In this document: positions 37,093 through 46,154 of the stretch, piece by piece
Layout: each line of letters starts with the position of its first letter
Numbering within the stretch: position 1 is the stretch's first letter
NCBI RefSeq assembly: GCF_019048845.1
Contig: NZ_CP077426.1
Span: forward strand, 171,501-235,500
DNA from: Vibrio mimicus
Lineage (GTDB): Bacteria; Pseudomonadota; Gammaproteobacteria; Enterobacterales; Vibrionaceae
DNA length: 64,000 nucleotides
Direction of reading: 5' to 3'
Made by a program: the position numbers and the translations under genes
The notes under the pieces: model-generated
What the model was told of the DNA's origin: nothing
Seen by the model: the letters and a program-made list of their open reading frames with translations, nothing else
The model's database searches: none

Positions 37093-38469
37093 ATGTTGAG
37101 AAAATGGCAGCACGATTGTGCAAAACAAGCTTTAAACAAATACTTGTCAGGCCGTTCACATTTTTTCTGCCAAGCAACTCCTGGGGCTGGTAAGACGGTT
37201 TTTGCAGCTGAAGTTGCTAAGCGATTGCTCGAATCGAATGCTATCGATTTAGTACTCTGTTTTTCCCCAACGCTCAGTGTTGCTGAAAGTATTAAGCGTA
37301 CTTTTGCCCATACACTAAGTTGTAACTTTAATGGTGGTTTGGGGGCTATCGGACAGTCTTTGACTTATCAATCGATTCAATTTTTGAATGAAGAGTTTTG
37401 GTCGTTGCTAGCTAGGTATCGTGTGTTCGTAGTCTTTGATGAGATCCATCATTGTGCTGGCTCAGAAGAGGAAGACTCGAATAAGTGGGGAAATCAAATT
37501 CTATCAAAAGTTCAAGGTCTCGCTAAGTATACCTTGGCACTTTCAGGTACTCCTTGGCGTTCTGATGAGTTACCTATTGTAATGGCAGAATACAGCGATC
37601 CTGAAGGTCAGCTAATCGTAGACTATCAGTACTCACTAAGGCAGGCAATAGATGACAGAGTGTGCCGTTTACCCAAAATTGTTCTCATCGACAATGAGCA
37701 ACTTACCATTACGAAAAACCGCGAAAACCAATCATTTTCTTCAATTGCCGAGCTATTAAAAGAAACCAAAACAACCTATCAAAGTATTATCCACAATGAC
37801 GATAGTATCGAATATCTTCTTGATTTAGGATGTAGAAAACTTGCGAAAATTCGCATGGAAACACCGAATGCAGGTGGTCTGGTCGTCGCAGCGTCAGTTC
37901 AACACGCCAAGAAAATCAGGCAGTTGCTCTTAACTAAGTTTAAGCAATCAGCATCGATCGTCACTTATTTGCATGATGAACCGCTGTCCGAAATCGATGC
38001 CTATAGAACTGGGAGTACACAGTGGATTGTGAGCGTTGGAATGATCAGTGAGGGTACGGATATTCCTCGTTTACAAGTCTGTTGCCATCTTAGTTCAATT
38101 AAAACTGAACTGTATTTTCGACAAGTTCTTGGCAGGATCCTGAGGGTTAATAACAAAGCTAACCAAGAAGCATGGCTCTTCACTTTTGCTGAGCCTAGTT
38201 TGATTGAATATTCTGAACGTATAGAACAAGACATTCCAGATACATGTATGTTTGCCAAGTTTAGTATAGCTAATGTATTGAACATTAAAGAGTCAGACTC
38301 TGCAGTTATGCCGTTCAAAGCGCAAATGAAAGAGGGAGCCAAGGTCGATAGTGTGAGTTGGGGGCTTGCGGCTTCGAATTTGGATTTGTCTCAATCACAA
38401 CATGAACAATTCAATGATCTGAAATTGGGCCGATTCAAACAGCGTGTTCTTTCAGCATTTGTTTTATAG
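37093..38469 (+). CDS. DEAD/DEAH-box (type III restriction-like) helicase
   Basis: 458 residues from the ATG at 37093; a TTG at 37084 is possible but has no better signal. Superfamily 2 motifs are clear: motif I CQATPGAGKTVFAA, motif II DEIH in VVFDEIHHCAG, motif III LSGTPWRSDE, and motif VI RQVLGRILRV. This matches the Res-type motor of restriction enzymes, but there is no attached nuclease domain. With its small partner and the XRE repressor it forms a compact regulated module. Confidence 0.85.
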   Translation: MLRKWQHDCAKQALNKYLSGRSHFFCQATPGAGKTVFAAEVAKRLLESNAIDLVLCFSPTLSVAESIKRTFAHTLSCNFNGGLGAIGQSLTYQSIQFLNEEFWSLLARYRVFVVFDEIHHCAGSEEEDSNKWGNQILSKVQGLAKYTLALSGTPWRSDELPIVMAEYSDPEGQLIVDYQYSLRQAIDDRVCRLPKIVLIDNEQLTITKNRENQSFSSIAELLKETKTTYQSIIHNDDSIEYLLDLGCRKLAKIRMETPNAGGLVVAASVQHAKKIRQLLLTKFKQSASIVTYLHDEPLSEIDAYRTGSTQWIVSVGMISEGTDIPRLQVCCHLSSIKTELYFRQVLGRILRVNNKANQEAWLFTFAEPSLIEYSERIEQDIPDTCMFAKFSIANVLNIKESDSAVMPFKAQMKEGAKVDSVSWGLAASNLDLSQSQHEQFNDLKLGRFKQRVLSAFVL

Positions 38470-38560
38470 AGGAATTAATGCCATTTGGATCTGAGCCGCA
38501 CAGGCAGCTGTTGTCTTATATGAGATTGAGTTTCAGAAGGATTCTTGTTAGATTGAAAGA

Positions 38561-38614
38561 ATGAAAAACATCTCAACGCCTTCATCATTCTTTTTCTGGT
38601 GGCGCTCTATTTAG
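38561..38614 (+). CDS. Tryptophan leader peptide of trpS2
   Basis: ATG AAA AAC ATC ... TTC TGG TGG CGC TCT ATT TAG encodes MKNISTPSSFFFWWRSI, 17 residues with two adjacent tryptophan codons. Right after the TGG pair is the hairpin CGCTCT-ATTT-AGAGCG (38,603-38,618), so a ribosome stalled on the Trp codons would mask one arm. This is the layout of a ribosome-mediated attenuator, and the downstream gene encodes tryptophanyl-tRNA synthetase. Only a weak GAAAGA precedes the ATG. Confidence 0.8.
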   Translation: MKNISTPSSFFFWWRSI

Positions 38615-38678
38615 AGCGGCACGGAATTTTTACATTCTTAAGCTGCTGGAAGGTAGTTAAGACTGTAAATCCTCTTTT

Positions 38679-38715
38679 GTATCTCCAGCTGCGATCTATG
38701 CTTACTAGGAGATAC
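38679..38715 (+). promoter_or_regulatory. Hairpin hiding the trpS2 ribosome binding site
   Basis: GTATCTCC (38,679-38,686) is fully complementary to GGAGATAC (38,708-38,715), which contains the ribosome binding site just ahead of the ATG at 38,720. A larger imperfect stem-loop upstream (about 38,622-38,672, TTTTTACA..TGTAAAT and CTTAA..TTAAG) is followed by TCTTTTG and could be the alternative or terminator structure. Confidence 0.65.
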
Positions 38716-38719
38716 ATCC

Positions 38720-39731
38720 ATGAAGTCCATGCAAAATATTGAAACAAAAGAAATTATCTTAACGGGCGACAGAGCTACAGGACCATTGCATCTTGGTCAT
38801 TATGTCGGCTCTTTAAAGCAGCGTGTCGCTTTACAAGAGATTCATGAGCAAACGATCCTTGTCGCCGATATGCAAGGTCTTACGGATAATGCTCATAATC
38901 CTAAGAAAGTTTCATCCAATATTCTCAATGTCGTCGCGGATTATCTAGCGGTTGGCATTGATCCCTTGAAAACTACTATTTGTCTTCAGTCACAACTTCC
39001 TGCTTTGGCTGAATTAACGATGTTCTACAGCAACCTTGTGACTATTAGCAGGTTAAAGCGAAATCCAACTGTCAAAAGTGAAATTCAAAATAAAGGGTTT
39101 GAACGGTCAATTCCTGCTGGTTTTTTAACATACCCCATATCCCAAGCTGCAGACATAACAGCCTTCAATGCAACATTAGTTCCGGTTGGGGATGACCAGT
39201 TACCAATGCTTGAACAAACTAATGAAATAGTCAGAAAGATTAATTCATTAGCAGGACGAATCGTATTGAACGAATGTAAGCCTCTACTCAGTAATACAAC
39301 TCGTTTACCTAGCACAGACGGTAAAAATAAGATGTCCAAGACAATGGGGAACACCATTAATCTTGGGGCTAGCGAGAAAGAGCTCTCAGCTGCAGTAAAA
39401 TCTATGTTTACCGATCCTAAACATCTAAAAATCGAAGATCCCGGTAAAGTCGAAGGAAATGTCGTTTTTACATACCTAGATGCATTTCATCCGGATGTCA
39501 GCTATATCAATCAATTAAAAGCTTGGAGGGCTTGGCGATGGTACAACGAAAAAAGTACTGGAGGAGTGTTTACAAGATATGCTCAGACCGATAAGAGAAA
39601 GAAGAGCTGAATTCTTAAGTGATAAGGCTCAACTGATTGATATTTTGAGAAAAGGTAGCCTATTATCTAGAGAGAAGACCGAGGAAGTGCTCTATGCTGT
39701 AAAAGATATCTTTGGGCTGAACATTTTCTGA
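38720..39731 (+). pseudogene. Tryptophanyl-tRNA synthetase (trpS2-like), frameshifted near the 3' end
   Basis: The class I signatures are intact: TGDRATGPLHLGHYVG (HIGH-type, TGPLHLGHY) and KMSKTMGN (KMSKS-type). The frame is normal to about codon 268 (SYINQLKA), then shifts: the open frame continues with unrelated residues to 39,610, while the original protein continues in the +1 frame as GLGDGTTKKVLEECLQDMLRPIRERR to a stop at 39,731. A small deletion near 39,520-39,535 is likely. The C-terminal helices that bind the anticodon are lost from the main product, so activity is doubtful. Confidence 0.87.
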
Positions 39732-39943
39732 AAGGTATGAGTTCAACATGTATTTAGTAAGACGATTTTTCATGTAGAGCTCGAGGATTGTCTGATTTTA
39801 ATCAAAACAGTGAGTGTTGGTCATTCACATCACTAGAAGGATAATACCGCCCATTCAGCAGCCTTATAAGAATTACGGTTAACTACAAGCTGACTGCGGC
39901 GGTATTTGCAAGCGACGTTTAGTCACATGTAGTGGACTAAGTA

Positions 39944-40414
39944 TCACTTGTATATTATTGATTTTATAAACCACATTTGAGGGCCGATGGGCGTATTAAC
40001 AGTAACCTCATCATCGACTTCTTTCTTTAACAATGCTCTTGCCATCGGTGAATCGATAGAGATGTAGTCATTTCTACCATAGATTTCGTCAGGGCCAACG
40101 ATACGGAAGCTCTTTACTTCACCATTGTCCTTTTCGATTTGTACCCATGCACCAAAGAATACTTTCCCTTCTTGCTGTGGGGCATAATCAACAATTTTTA
40201 CAGCTTCAATGCGTTTTCTAAGAAAACGCACACGCGAATCAATTTGTCTGAGTAATCTCTTGTTTTCAATGTAATCAGCATTCTCTGAGCGATCCCCCAG
40301 ACTTGCAGCCCACGTTACTTTAGTTGTTATTTCGGGCCTGTATTCGCGCCAAAGATAGTTAAGTTCTGCAGTTAGCTTTTCGAAACCTTCGCGGGTGATC
40401 AAGTTAGTTTTCAA
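39944..40414 (-). CDS. greB: Island-encoded GreB homologue (replacement transcript cleavage factor)
   Basis: 156 residues from a TTG start with AGGAAG upstream. It is full length and matches native GreB along its whole length but is diverged: TWAASLGDRSENADYIENKRLLRQIDSR corresponds to native WAASLGDRSENADY.YNKRLLRQIDRR, and the tail differs. The Asp-Glu-type tip (SLGDRSENADY) needed for stimulating RNA cleavage by RNA polymerase is preserved. It is the last gene of the recombinase operon, 19 bp after gmtX. The likely role is to restore GreB after the element has cut the host copy. Confidence 0.93.
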   Translation of the reverse strand: MKTNLITREGFEKLTAELNYLWREYRPEITTKVTWAASLGDRSENADYIENKRLLRQIDSRVRFLRKRIEAVKIVDYAPQQEGKVFFGAWVQIEKDNGEVKSFRIVGPDEIYGRNDYISIDSPMARALLKKEVDDEVTVNTPIGPQMWFIKSIIYK

Positions 40415-40433
40415 ATTTCTTCCTACAAATATA

Positions 40434-41054
40434 TCAGAGATAGCGTAAGGCTTTCTCTATGGCATCTATGGTTGCAACTGGTAAAAATGGCTCGTCATTA
40501 TTGCGAGATACTATACTGCCATGCTTTCCTAGCTCCAACTCATTCTTGCGTCTAAATTCACTTGATAGCAGATATTCGAGAGCTTCTCGTTCAAGTGTTG
40601 TCAGTCTTTTGGTGAGAAAGTCAGATGAGTTTCCATCAAAAATCTCTATAACTTGGTTTATTGGAGCAATTTCATTAACGGCTCGTTCTGCAGTAATTTT
40701 TTGTGAGTACAAGATTCCTACCTGCAGCTTTATAACTGGATCTTTAATTTCATCTATCCAAGCATAGCCTTTGCTATAGCTTGTGTTTTTACTCGTTTTT
40801 GAGTTAACTGATTGATTTGCAAAGCTTGAAATTAAGGTGCGATAAACTTCACCTGTTTTGTTTCGAATACTTTGTGCAGCTGGGACTCCTCGGCCCTTAC
40901 CGAGACGGGCAATGGTCGCGTAGCTGAAATCATTCAGTCCCCGCTGTTGTTGCTCAACGCAAATTTGGTATATAGATTGCAGAGAAAGTTGGACTCGCTC
41001 CGAAACCTGAGATTTTAGTTGTGCCAAGATTATGTCTGGAGATATTTCAGTCAT
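40434..41054 (-). CDS. gmtX: Gamma-Mobile-Trio protein GmtX-like
   Basis: 206 residues, mostly helical. The N-terminus contains a region like a DNA-binding helical domain of recombinase accessory proteins (FSYATIARLGKGRGVPAAQSIRNKTGEVYRTLI). It follows the second recombinase after one base on the same strand. By order and size it is the third member of the trio; the name comes from recognising the arrangement, and its exact biochemical function is not known. Confidence 0.75.
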   Translation of the reverse strand: MTEISPDIILAQLKSQVSERVQLSLQSIYQICVEQQQRGLNDFSYATIARLGKGRGVPAAQSIRNKTGEVYRTLISSFANQSVNSKTSKNTSYSKGYAWIDEIKDPVIKLQVGILYSQKITAERAVNEIAPINQVIEIFDGNSSDFLTKRLTTLEREALEYLLSSEFRRKNELELGKHGSIVSRNNDEPFLPVATIDAIEKALRYL

Positions 41055-41055
41055 C

Positions 41056-44000
41056 TTAATTGATCCGCTTGAGCTGAGTCGCTCCCATAAATAGTTTGTT
41101 CAATTCATTTTTTGAAATTAGGTCATTATTCTCGAAATCATTTAAAGATAATTTACCATCCATGAGAAGATCTATTGTTTCCCAACATTTTAATCTTGTG
41201 AGCATTAATTGGGTCATTTGGTTACCTACTATGAGTTGTTCTGTCTCATTTAGATGCAAAAACTTCGGGCTTATACCATTTTTAATCAACATTTTATCGA
41301 GTAATTGACTCCTTCTTGTTACTGCATGTTCATCGGTACAGCTATGGTAAAGCTCTGCATTTTCACAAACTTCAGATAGCTGCTGAAATGCACTTACTTC
41401 GCTTATTTCAAAGTTAACAGAAAGGTTTCTAGGAACAATAAGTTGTAGCTTGGTATCTTCAGATGATGATTCTTGAAAAATAATAGTTTGACAGTTCAAT
41501 ATATGTTTATAGATAGCATTGATATCACATAAGTATAAATCTATCTTTTTTGCCCTGACTTCAATTTCAGAGTTCAGTCTTCGTCGTTCTGATTGAAGAG
41601 TAAAATGATTATTTTCTAAACATGATGTTTCAGTGTTTTTTAAATTTTTTTCGTATATTTCATGTGAGATAACATCTATTTTTTTTGTAATATCATTGAG
41701 TTCGCTTTCTAAACGATGATAGCGTAAAGATTGTGTATGAACCTCCAAAGACAATTCGTTAAATAATGCAGATAGCCCCATCATAAATGCAGGGCCAGTG
41801 ATAAAAAACCTGCATTGAATGCAGTTTTGTTCTCCTAGATGACCGGATGGGACTGGATGATAGATATTAGTTTTCATTGCAACATGATCGCCGCCTTGGC
41901 TGCAAAATCCCCCACCTACGGGGCATATCCCATAGTCTCGGAAAAGATAACTTGATGCGGGTCTAGTATTATTTAGAGTTGAGAGGAATTCCGGATCATT
42001 AGCTGTGAGTTGGCTCTTACATTGTTCAATATTTTGAGATTCAATAAAACTCTTTAGAGTATCTTTTGATTTATCTAATGCTTGCTTTTCTCCTAAAGTG
42101 ACTCTTTCTTTGATATTGGCACCCGTTTTGTCACTCTTGTGGTAATAAATAGTCATTATGATAGAAGAGTGACCAACTAGTTTCATAACTATTTCAATAG
42201 GTAATCCAAACTCGTAAGCGTAGGCATTAATTAGACTAACACGCATACAATGTGGTGTGTAGGCTGATTTAAAATTTTTAAGGGAAATCGATGACTGTTG
42301 TTGGAGTTCATGTATGCACTCATGGTGACTTTTTCCAGAATAGTTTGCACAAACAATTTGATCGTCAGAAGAGAAAAATAATGCAGCAGCAAGTCTCGAT
42401 GTCAATCTCCCACCAAATATACCGGGTTCATTTTCTTGAAAATCACGGAATAAGAAACAGTTATGTCCCTTCTTCTTCCTTTGAGCTTCATTCAAGTTTG
42501 TTCTCGTGCAGTCTAACCATTTAGTTGGTTTATCAACTGGGTTATATTTTTCTTGCCATTTTCTCAATTTAATTAACCAATATGCTAATTCAATGGGCAT
42601 AAATGGAGTTTTATAGCCACTCCCACCGAAACTAGTTTTATTAGAAGTATAGTAAACACCAAAGTCCCCACTTTGAGTTTTGTTAATCATACTTTGGCAA
42701 TCAGTTAAACCAGAGAGTGTGTTTTTGTTTTTCTCCCAAATAATTTTTCTCTGTAGAAAATTTGCTATTTCAAGGTCCGCTTCGCCTGAGTCGCAATAAA
42801 TAATTTGCCGTCCCCTTGCTGGTAATTGCATTAGCGCATATGTATATGTCCAAAAAATTGGAATCCAAAGGTAGGTCTTACCTCTTTCTTTTTTTATTAC
42901 ACAATCAGGATCTAATGGATTAATTTTAAAGGAGTCATCAATTTGAATCCAATCGGATGAAAATTTATGAAGATGATGAAGGTCTGAGTAACTGACTGTT
43001 TCAAATGAATTTTGCGGGAATATCCATTCTCGTGCACTTTTAACAAATTGATATGGCAATGCTAATTTGTTGGTTTCATTAATTGTGGCCGGTATTTGTT
43101 CTCCATCAAAGTTAATATGAGAGAACGGGTTCTTTGTTCTACTTATTCGAGATACCTCTCCTGTATCTTCATCTTCAATTGTTAAGAAGTTTACGATGAT
43201 CCAATCTAAAAACTCATTAATCGAGAACAACCATTGCTTCTTACGAGTAACAGATACAGCTTCAAATAATTGAAGCATTGGTTTAATATTTGTTTTGCCA
43301 CGAACGAGGAAATCAAGTGGAGACTTTTCAAGTTTATTGGGTTCTATGTACTCTCTGACAAACTCACATAGATCTCTGACTTTGCTACCTCCTCCTCTGG
43401 CTTTTTTCAAAAACTCATTAATCATATTGCCCCAAATCTGCCATTCAGGTTCAAAATATCGGGTTTTATAAGGTCTCTTTACACCGAAAAGGTCATAACT
43501 ATTAGTCCAACCTGCTCTTACATAACACTCACCCGGAGACGCTGGTATTTTAGGGTCGTTTAATTTTATGCGTAAGTTTTTATATTGAGCGAGAGATGTA
43601 CATTGATGGTGTTGAACTATTTTTTTTAGCTCATGAAGTTCATATGGTTTTGGAATATCTAATAAATCATACCAATCGATCCAGTCTTTGAATTTTTTAT
43701 CAGGTTTTGATGGAAGTTTTGAATAGTCTTTCTGAACTTTACGATACTCTCGTGAGTTCCTTACACCGAGTACTTTACAGGCGATTTTTAGTTCATTAAG
43801 CGTGTTTATCTCCTTTTTAAGTAAAAATGTTGGCCAAGATTGCCAGTCGGCGGAATAGAACGTAGCTGGGGAGCTGGGTAAACGTGGGTCATCGCGGTAG
43901 CGCTTTAGGTATTCCGTGCATGATGTGATACCGAGGTCTTGCGTTGCCTGTTGGGCTTCGGTGTAGGACGCGTAGAAAACTTTCTCTTCTTTCCCTAAAA

Positions 44001-44856
44001 ATGTTGGCCAAGATTGCCAGTCGGTGGAATAGTACGCTGCAGGGTTCCTAGGTAAATTCGGATCATTCCGGTAGCGCTGTAGGTATTCTGTAGATGATGT
44101 GATGCCGAGGTTTTGCGTTGCCTGTTGGGCTTCGGTGTAGGACGTGTAGAAAACTTTCTCTTTCCCTAAAAATGTTGGCCAGGATTGCCAGTCGGTGGAA
44201 TAGAACGTATTTGGGGAGCTGGGTAAACGTGGGTCTTTCTGGTAGCGCTGTTCGTACTCTTTAGATGATGTGATACCGAGGTCTTGCGTTGCCTGTTGGG
44301 CTTCGGTGTAGGACGCGTAGAAAACTTTCTCTTCTTTCCCTAAAAATGTTGGCCAAGATTGCCAGTCGGTGGAATAGAACGTATCTGGGGAGCTGGGTAA
44401 ACGTGGGTCTTTCTGGTAGCGCTGTTGGTACTCTTTAGATGATGTGATACCGAGGTCTTGCGTTGCCTGTTGGGCTTCGGTGTAGGACGCGTAGAAAACT
44501 TTCTCTTCTTTCCCTAAAAATGTTGGCCAAGATTGCCAGTCGGTGGAATAGTACGCTGCAGGGTTCCTAGGTAAATACGGATCATTCCGGTAGCGCTGTA
44601 GGTATTCTGCGTATGATTTGATACCTAGGGCTTGGATTGCCTGTTGGGCTTCGGTGTAGGACGCGTAGAAAACTTTCTCTTCTTTCCCTAAAAATGTTGG
44701 CCAAGATTGCCAGTCGGTGGAATAGCACGCTGCAGGGTTCCTAGGTAAATACGGATCTTTCCGGTAGCGCTGTAGGTATTCTGTGTATGATTTGATACCT
44801 AGGGCTTGGGTTGCCTGTTGGGCTTCGGCTAGTGAGGTGTAAAATTGATTATTCAT
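41056..44856 (-). CDS. gmtZ: Tyrosine recombinase with N-terminal integrase repeats (GmtZ-like)
   Basis: 1266 residues. The first 350 residues are six nearly identical ~58-residue units, followed by two degenerate ones to about residue 470; each carries a DWQSWPTFLG-type end and matches the phage-integrase repeat unit. The catalytic domain lies near residues 640-930: Arg in LPARGRQIIYCDSG, HxxR in TPHCMRVSL, GHSS, and Tyr in MTIYYHKSD. A cysteine-rich stretch (YGICPVGGGFCSQGG ... GEQNCIQCRFF) follows, then a long coiled-coil (about 1050-1100). Starts in the ATGA overlap with gmtY. Confidence 0.85.
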   Translation of the reverse strand: MNNQFYTSLAEAQQATQALGIKSYTEYLQRYRKDPYLPRNPAACYSTDWQSWPTFLGKEEKVFYASYTEAQQAIQALGIKSYAEYLQRYRNDPYLPRNPAAYYSTDWQSWPTFLGKEEKVFYASYTEAQQATQDLGITSSKEYQQRYQKDPRLPSSPDTFYSTDWQSWPTFLGKEEKVFYASYTEAQQATQDLGITSSKEYEQRYQKDPRLPSSPNTFYSTDWQSWPTFLGKEKVFYTSYTEAQQATQNLGITSSTEYLQRYRNDPNLPRNPAAYYSTDWQSWPTFLGKEEKVFYASYTEAQQATQDLGITSCTEYLKRYRDDPRLPSSPATFYSADWQSWPTFLLKKEINTLNELKIACKVLGVRNSREYRKVQKDYSKLPSKPDKKFKDWIDWYDLLDIPKPYELHELKKIVQHHQCTSLAQYKNLRIKLNDPKIPASPGECYVRAGWTNSYDLFGVKRPYKTRYFEPEWQIWGNMINEFLKKARGGGSKVRDLCEFVREYIEPNKLEKSPLDFLVRGKTNIKPMLQLFEAVSVTRKKQWLFSINEFLDWIIVNFLTIEDEDTGEVSRISRTKNPFSHINFDGEQIPATINETNKLALPYQFVKSAREWIFPQNSFETVSYSDLHHLHKFSSDWIQIDDSFKINPLDPDCVIKKERGKTYLWIPIFWTYTYALMQLPARGRQIIYCDSGEADLEIANFLQRKIIWEKNKNTLSGLTDCQSMINKTQSGDFGVYYTSNKTSFGGSGYKTPFMPIELAYWLIKLRKWQEKYNPVDKPTKWLDCTRTNLNEAQRKKKGHNCFLFRDFQENEPGIFGGRLTSRLAAALFFSSDDQIVCANYSGKSHHECIHELQQQSSISLKNFKSAYTPHCMRVSLINAYAYEFGLPIEIVMKLVGHSSIIMTIYYHKSDKTGANIKERVTLGEKQALDKSKDTLKSFIESQNIEQCKSQLTANDPEFLSTLNNTRPASSYLFRDYGICPVGGGFCSQGGDHVAMKTNIYHPVPSGHLGEQNCIQCRFFITGPAFMMGLSALFNELSLEVHTQSLRYHRLESELNDITKKIDVISHEIYEKNLKNTETSCLENNHFTLQSERRRLNSEIEVRAKKIDLYLCDINAIYKHILNCQTIIFQESSSEDTKLQLIVPRNLSVNFEISEVSAFQQLSEVCENAELYHSCTDEHAVTRRSQLLDKMLIKNGISPKFLHLNETEQLIVGNQMTQLMLTRLKCWETIDLLMDGKLSLNDFENNDLISKNELNKLFMGATQLKRIN
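43807..44856 (-). repeat. Six-fold ~174-bp coding tandem repeat in gmtZ
   Basis: Six units of about 174 bp, each encoding VFYASYTEAQQATQDLGI...DWQSWPTFLGKEEK with small changes; the fourth lacks one codon. Alternate units share blocks of identical variants (for instance units 3 and 4, and units 2 and 5), which suggests recent duplication or gene conversion. Two older, degenerate units extend to about 43,445. Confidence 0.92.
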
Positions 44857-46154
44857 AGATTTAGATTCCTCATTTTTTCCCTAATTTCATCGTCTTGAGG
44901 TTTTATATAGACTAAACAGCTTTCAGGGTTTTTATGGTGCATTGCTTTTTGGATTTCTAATTGACTAAACCCTGATTTTGCTAGTCGATAACCATATGAG
45001 TGTCTGTGGGAGTGTGGACTGGTTCCCTGATGCTTATTCGAATTTAGTCCGATACGCTCTATTGCTTTTTGATAAGTTTTAATAAAATTTTTCTTGGATT
45101 CGGGTTGGCCTTGACTGTTGGTAAATAGATAAGGGTGATCGCCATCTACTCTTACAGATAAGTAATCTCTCAGTAGGCTAGTAAATTCGATGGATTTAGT
45201 ATTAGGAAATAGCATGACACTGAAGGAAAGGTTTCGAGTAGTAAGTAGTGATCCTTTCCAGCCAGAAAAAAGTCTATGTGATCGATGATACTCATTTCGA
45301 GGTTTAAGGCGGTGCTGTATATTTAGGTAATCTCGGCGATTAGTGAAATTAGGCAAAGGGCTAGCCCCATCGCTTGGATGAAATACGGAAATTGATGGGG
45401 AACCAGTTTTATTATTGATCGTGATATCGTGTGTATATATATGGAAGCATTCGGAAAGTCTTATTCCACCATAGTGCATTAACATCACGATAAGTATTCC
45501 ACCAAAATCAGGCTCTCCTCTACGCTTTTTAAATCCGTATTGCAATAATCGCTCAAAATGCTCCTCTGGGAATCTCGAAACAGATTCAATCGAAAGTGTA
45601 TGAGAGTTTGGAGCCTGTACACTACGACTCATAATAAATCTATTAGGCGACGGGTGATTTAAGTGGTTTAGAAAACAGTTTGATTGACGTTTATAGTAGG
45701 CGCACCATCGGATTCTTTCTTCAACGTTGGTAGATCGCCTTAAAGGATTTAGGTTGGGCAGTTCTCGTCCATGAATTTCATCAATATAATCACAGTACAA
45801 ATTAATATGGCTTAGTAGAGTATTTGTATCAGCAATCCTTCTTGGGTGCCAATAAAGATTTAATTTATCAAATTTCTCACTATCTATTGTCCCAAAATTT
45901 AAGGCGTCTACGAAAGATTCGAGTAACTTTGACGCTGATATGTTGGATTCTTTATGTGCATTAATAAAATTCAAAAGTAGTTGAATAGCAAAGGTATTGC
46001 GTTCTATCCAAGATGCTGATTTATTTCGTTTTGTATAAAGAAATCTTAAGTGTGAAATAAGTAATCCATTCTCAGTGAAAAGGGCTGGAAGCCTTATCGC
46101 TTTAGTTGCGTTAGAAGCAGTGTATGCAATGTTGAACTTAATAATTGAAGACAT
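44853..46154 (-). CDS. gmtY: Tyrosine recombinase (GmtY-like)
   Basis: 433-residue site-specific recombinase. The core-binding domain is in the N-terminal half (LLNFINAHKESNISASKLLESFV and similar). Catalytic residues are visible: Arg in HYGGIRLSECF, HxxR in HSHRHSYGYRL, His in MHHKNPE and Tyr in SCLVYIKP near residue 420. It is the first gene of the operon at the island's right end and the most likely integrase. Four bases overlap gmtZ. Confidence 0.88.
   Translation of the reverse strand: MSSIIKFNIAYTASNATKAIRLPALFTENGLLISHLRFLYTKRNKSASWIERNTFAIQLLLNFINAHKESNISASKLLESFVDALNFGTIDSEKFDKLNLYWHPRRIADTNTLLSHINLYCDYIDEIHGRELPNLNPLRRSTNVEERIRWCAYYKRQSNCFLNHLNHPSPNRFIMSRSVQAPNSHTLSIESVSRFPEEHFERLLQYGFKKRRGEPDFGGILIVMLMHYGGIRLSECFHIYTHDITINNKTGSPSISVFHPSDGASPLPNFTNRRDYLNIQHRLKPRNEYHRSHRLFSGWKGSLLTTRNLSFSVMLFPNTKSIEFTSLLRDYLSVRVDGDHPYLFTNSQGQPESKKNFIKTYQKAIERIGLNSNKHQGTSPHSHRHSYGYRLAKSGFSQLEIQKAMHHKNPESCLVYIKPQDDEIREKMRNLNL

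Noticed and set aside
37093..38469. Type I or III restriction enzyme subunit
   Set aside because: The motor resembles Res-type helicases but there is no nuclease domain and no methylase or specificity gene nearby.
43807..44856. CRISPR array or satellite repeat
   Set aside because: The ~174-bp units have no unique spacers and are in-frame protein repeats within one open reading frame.
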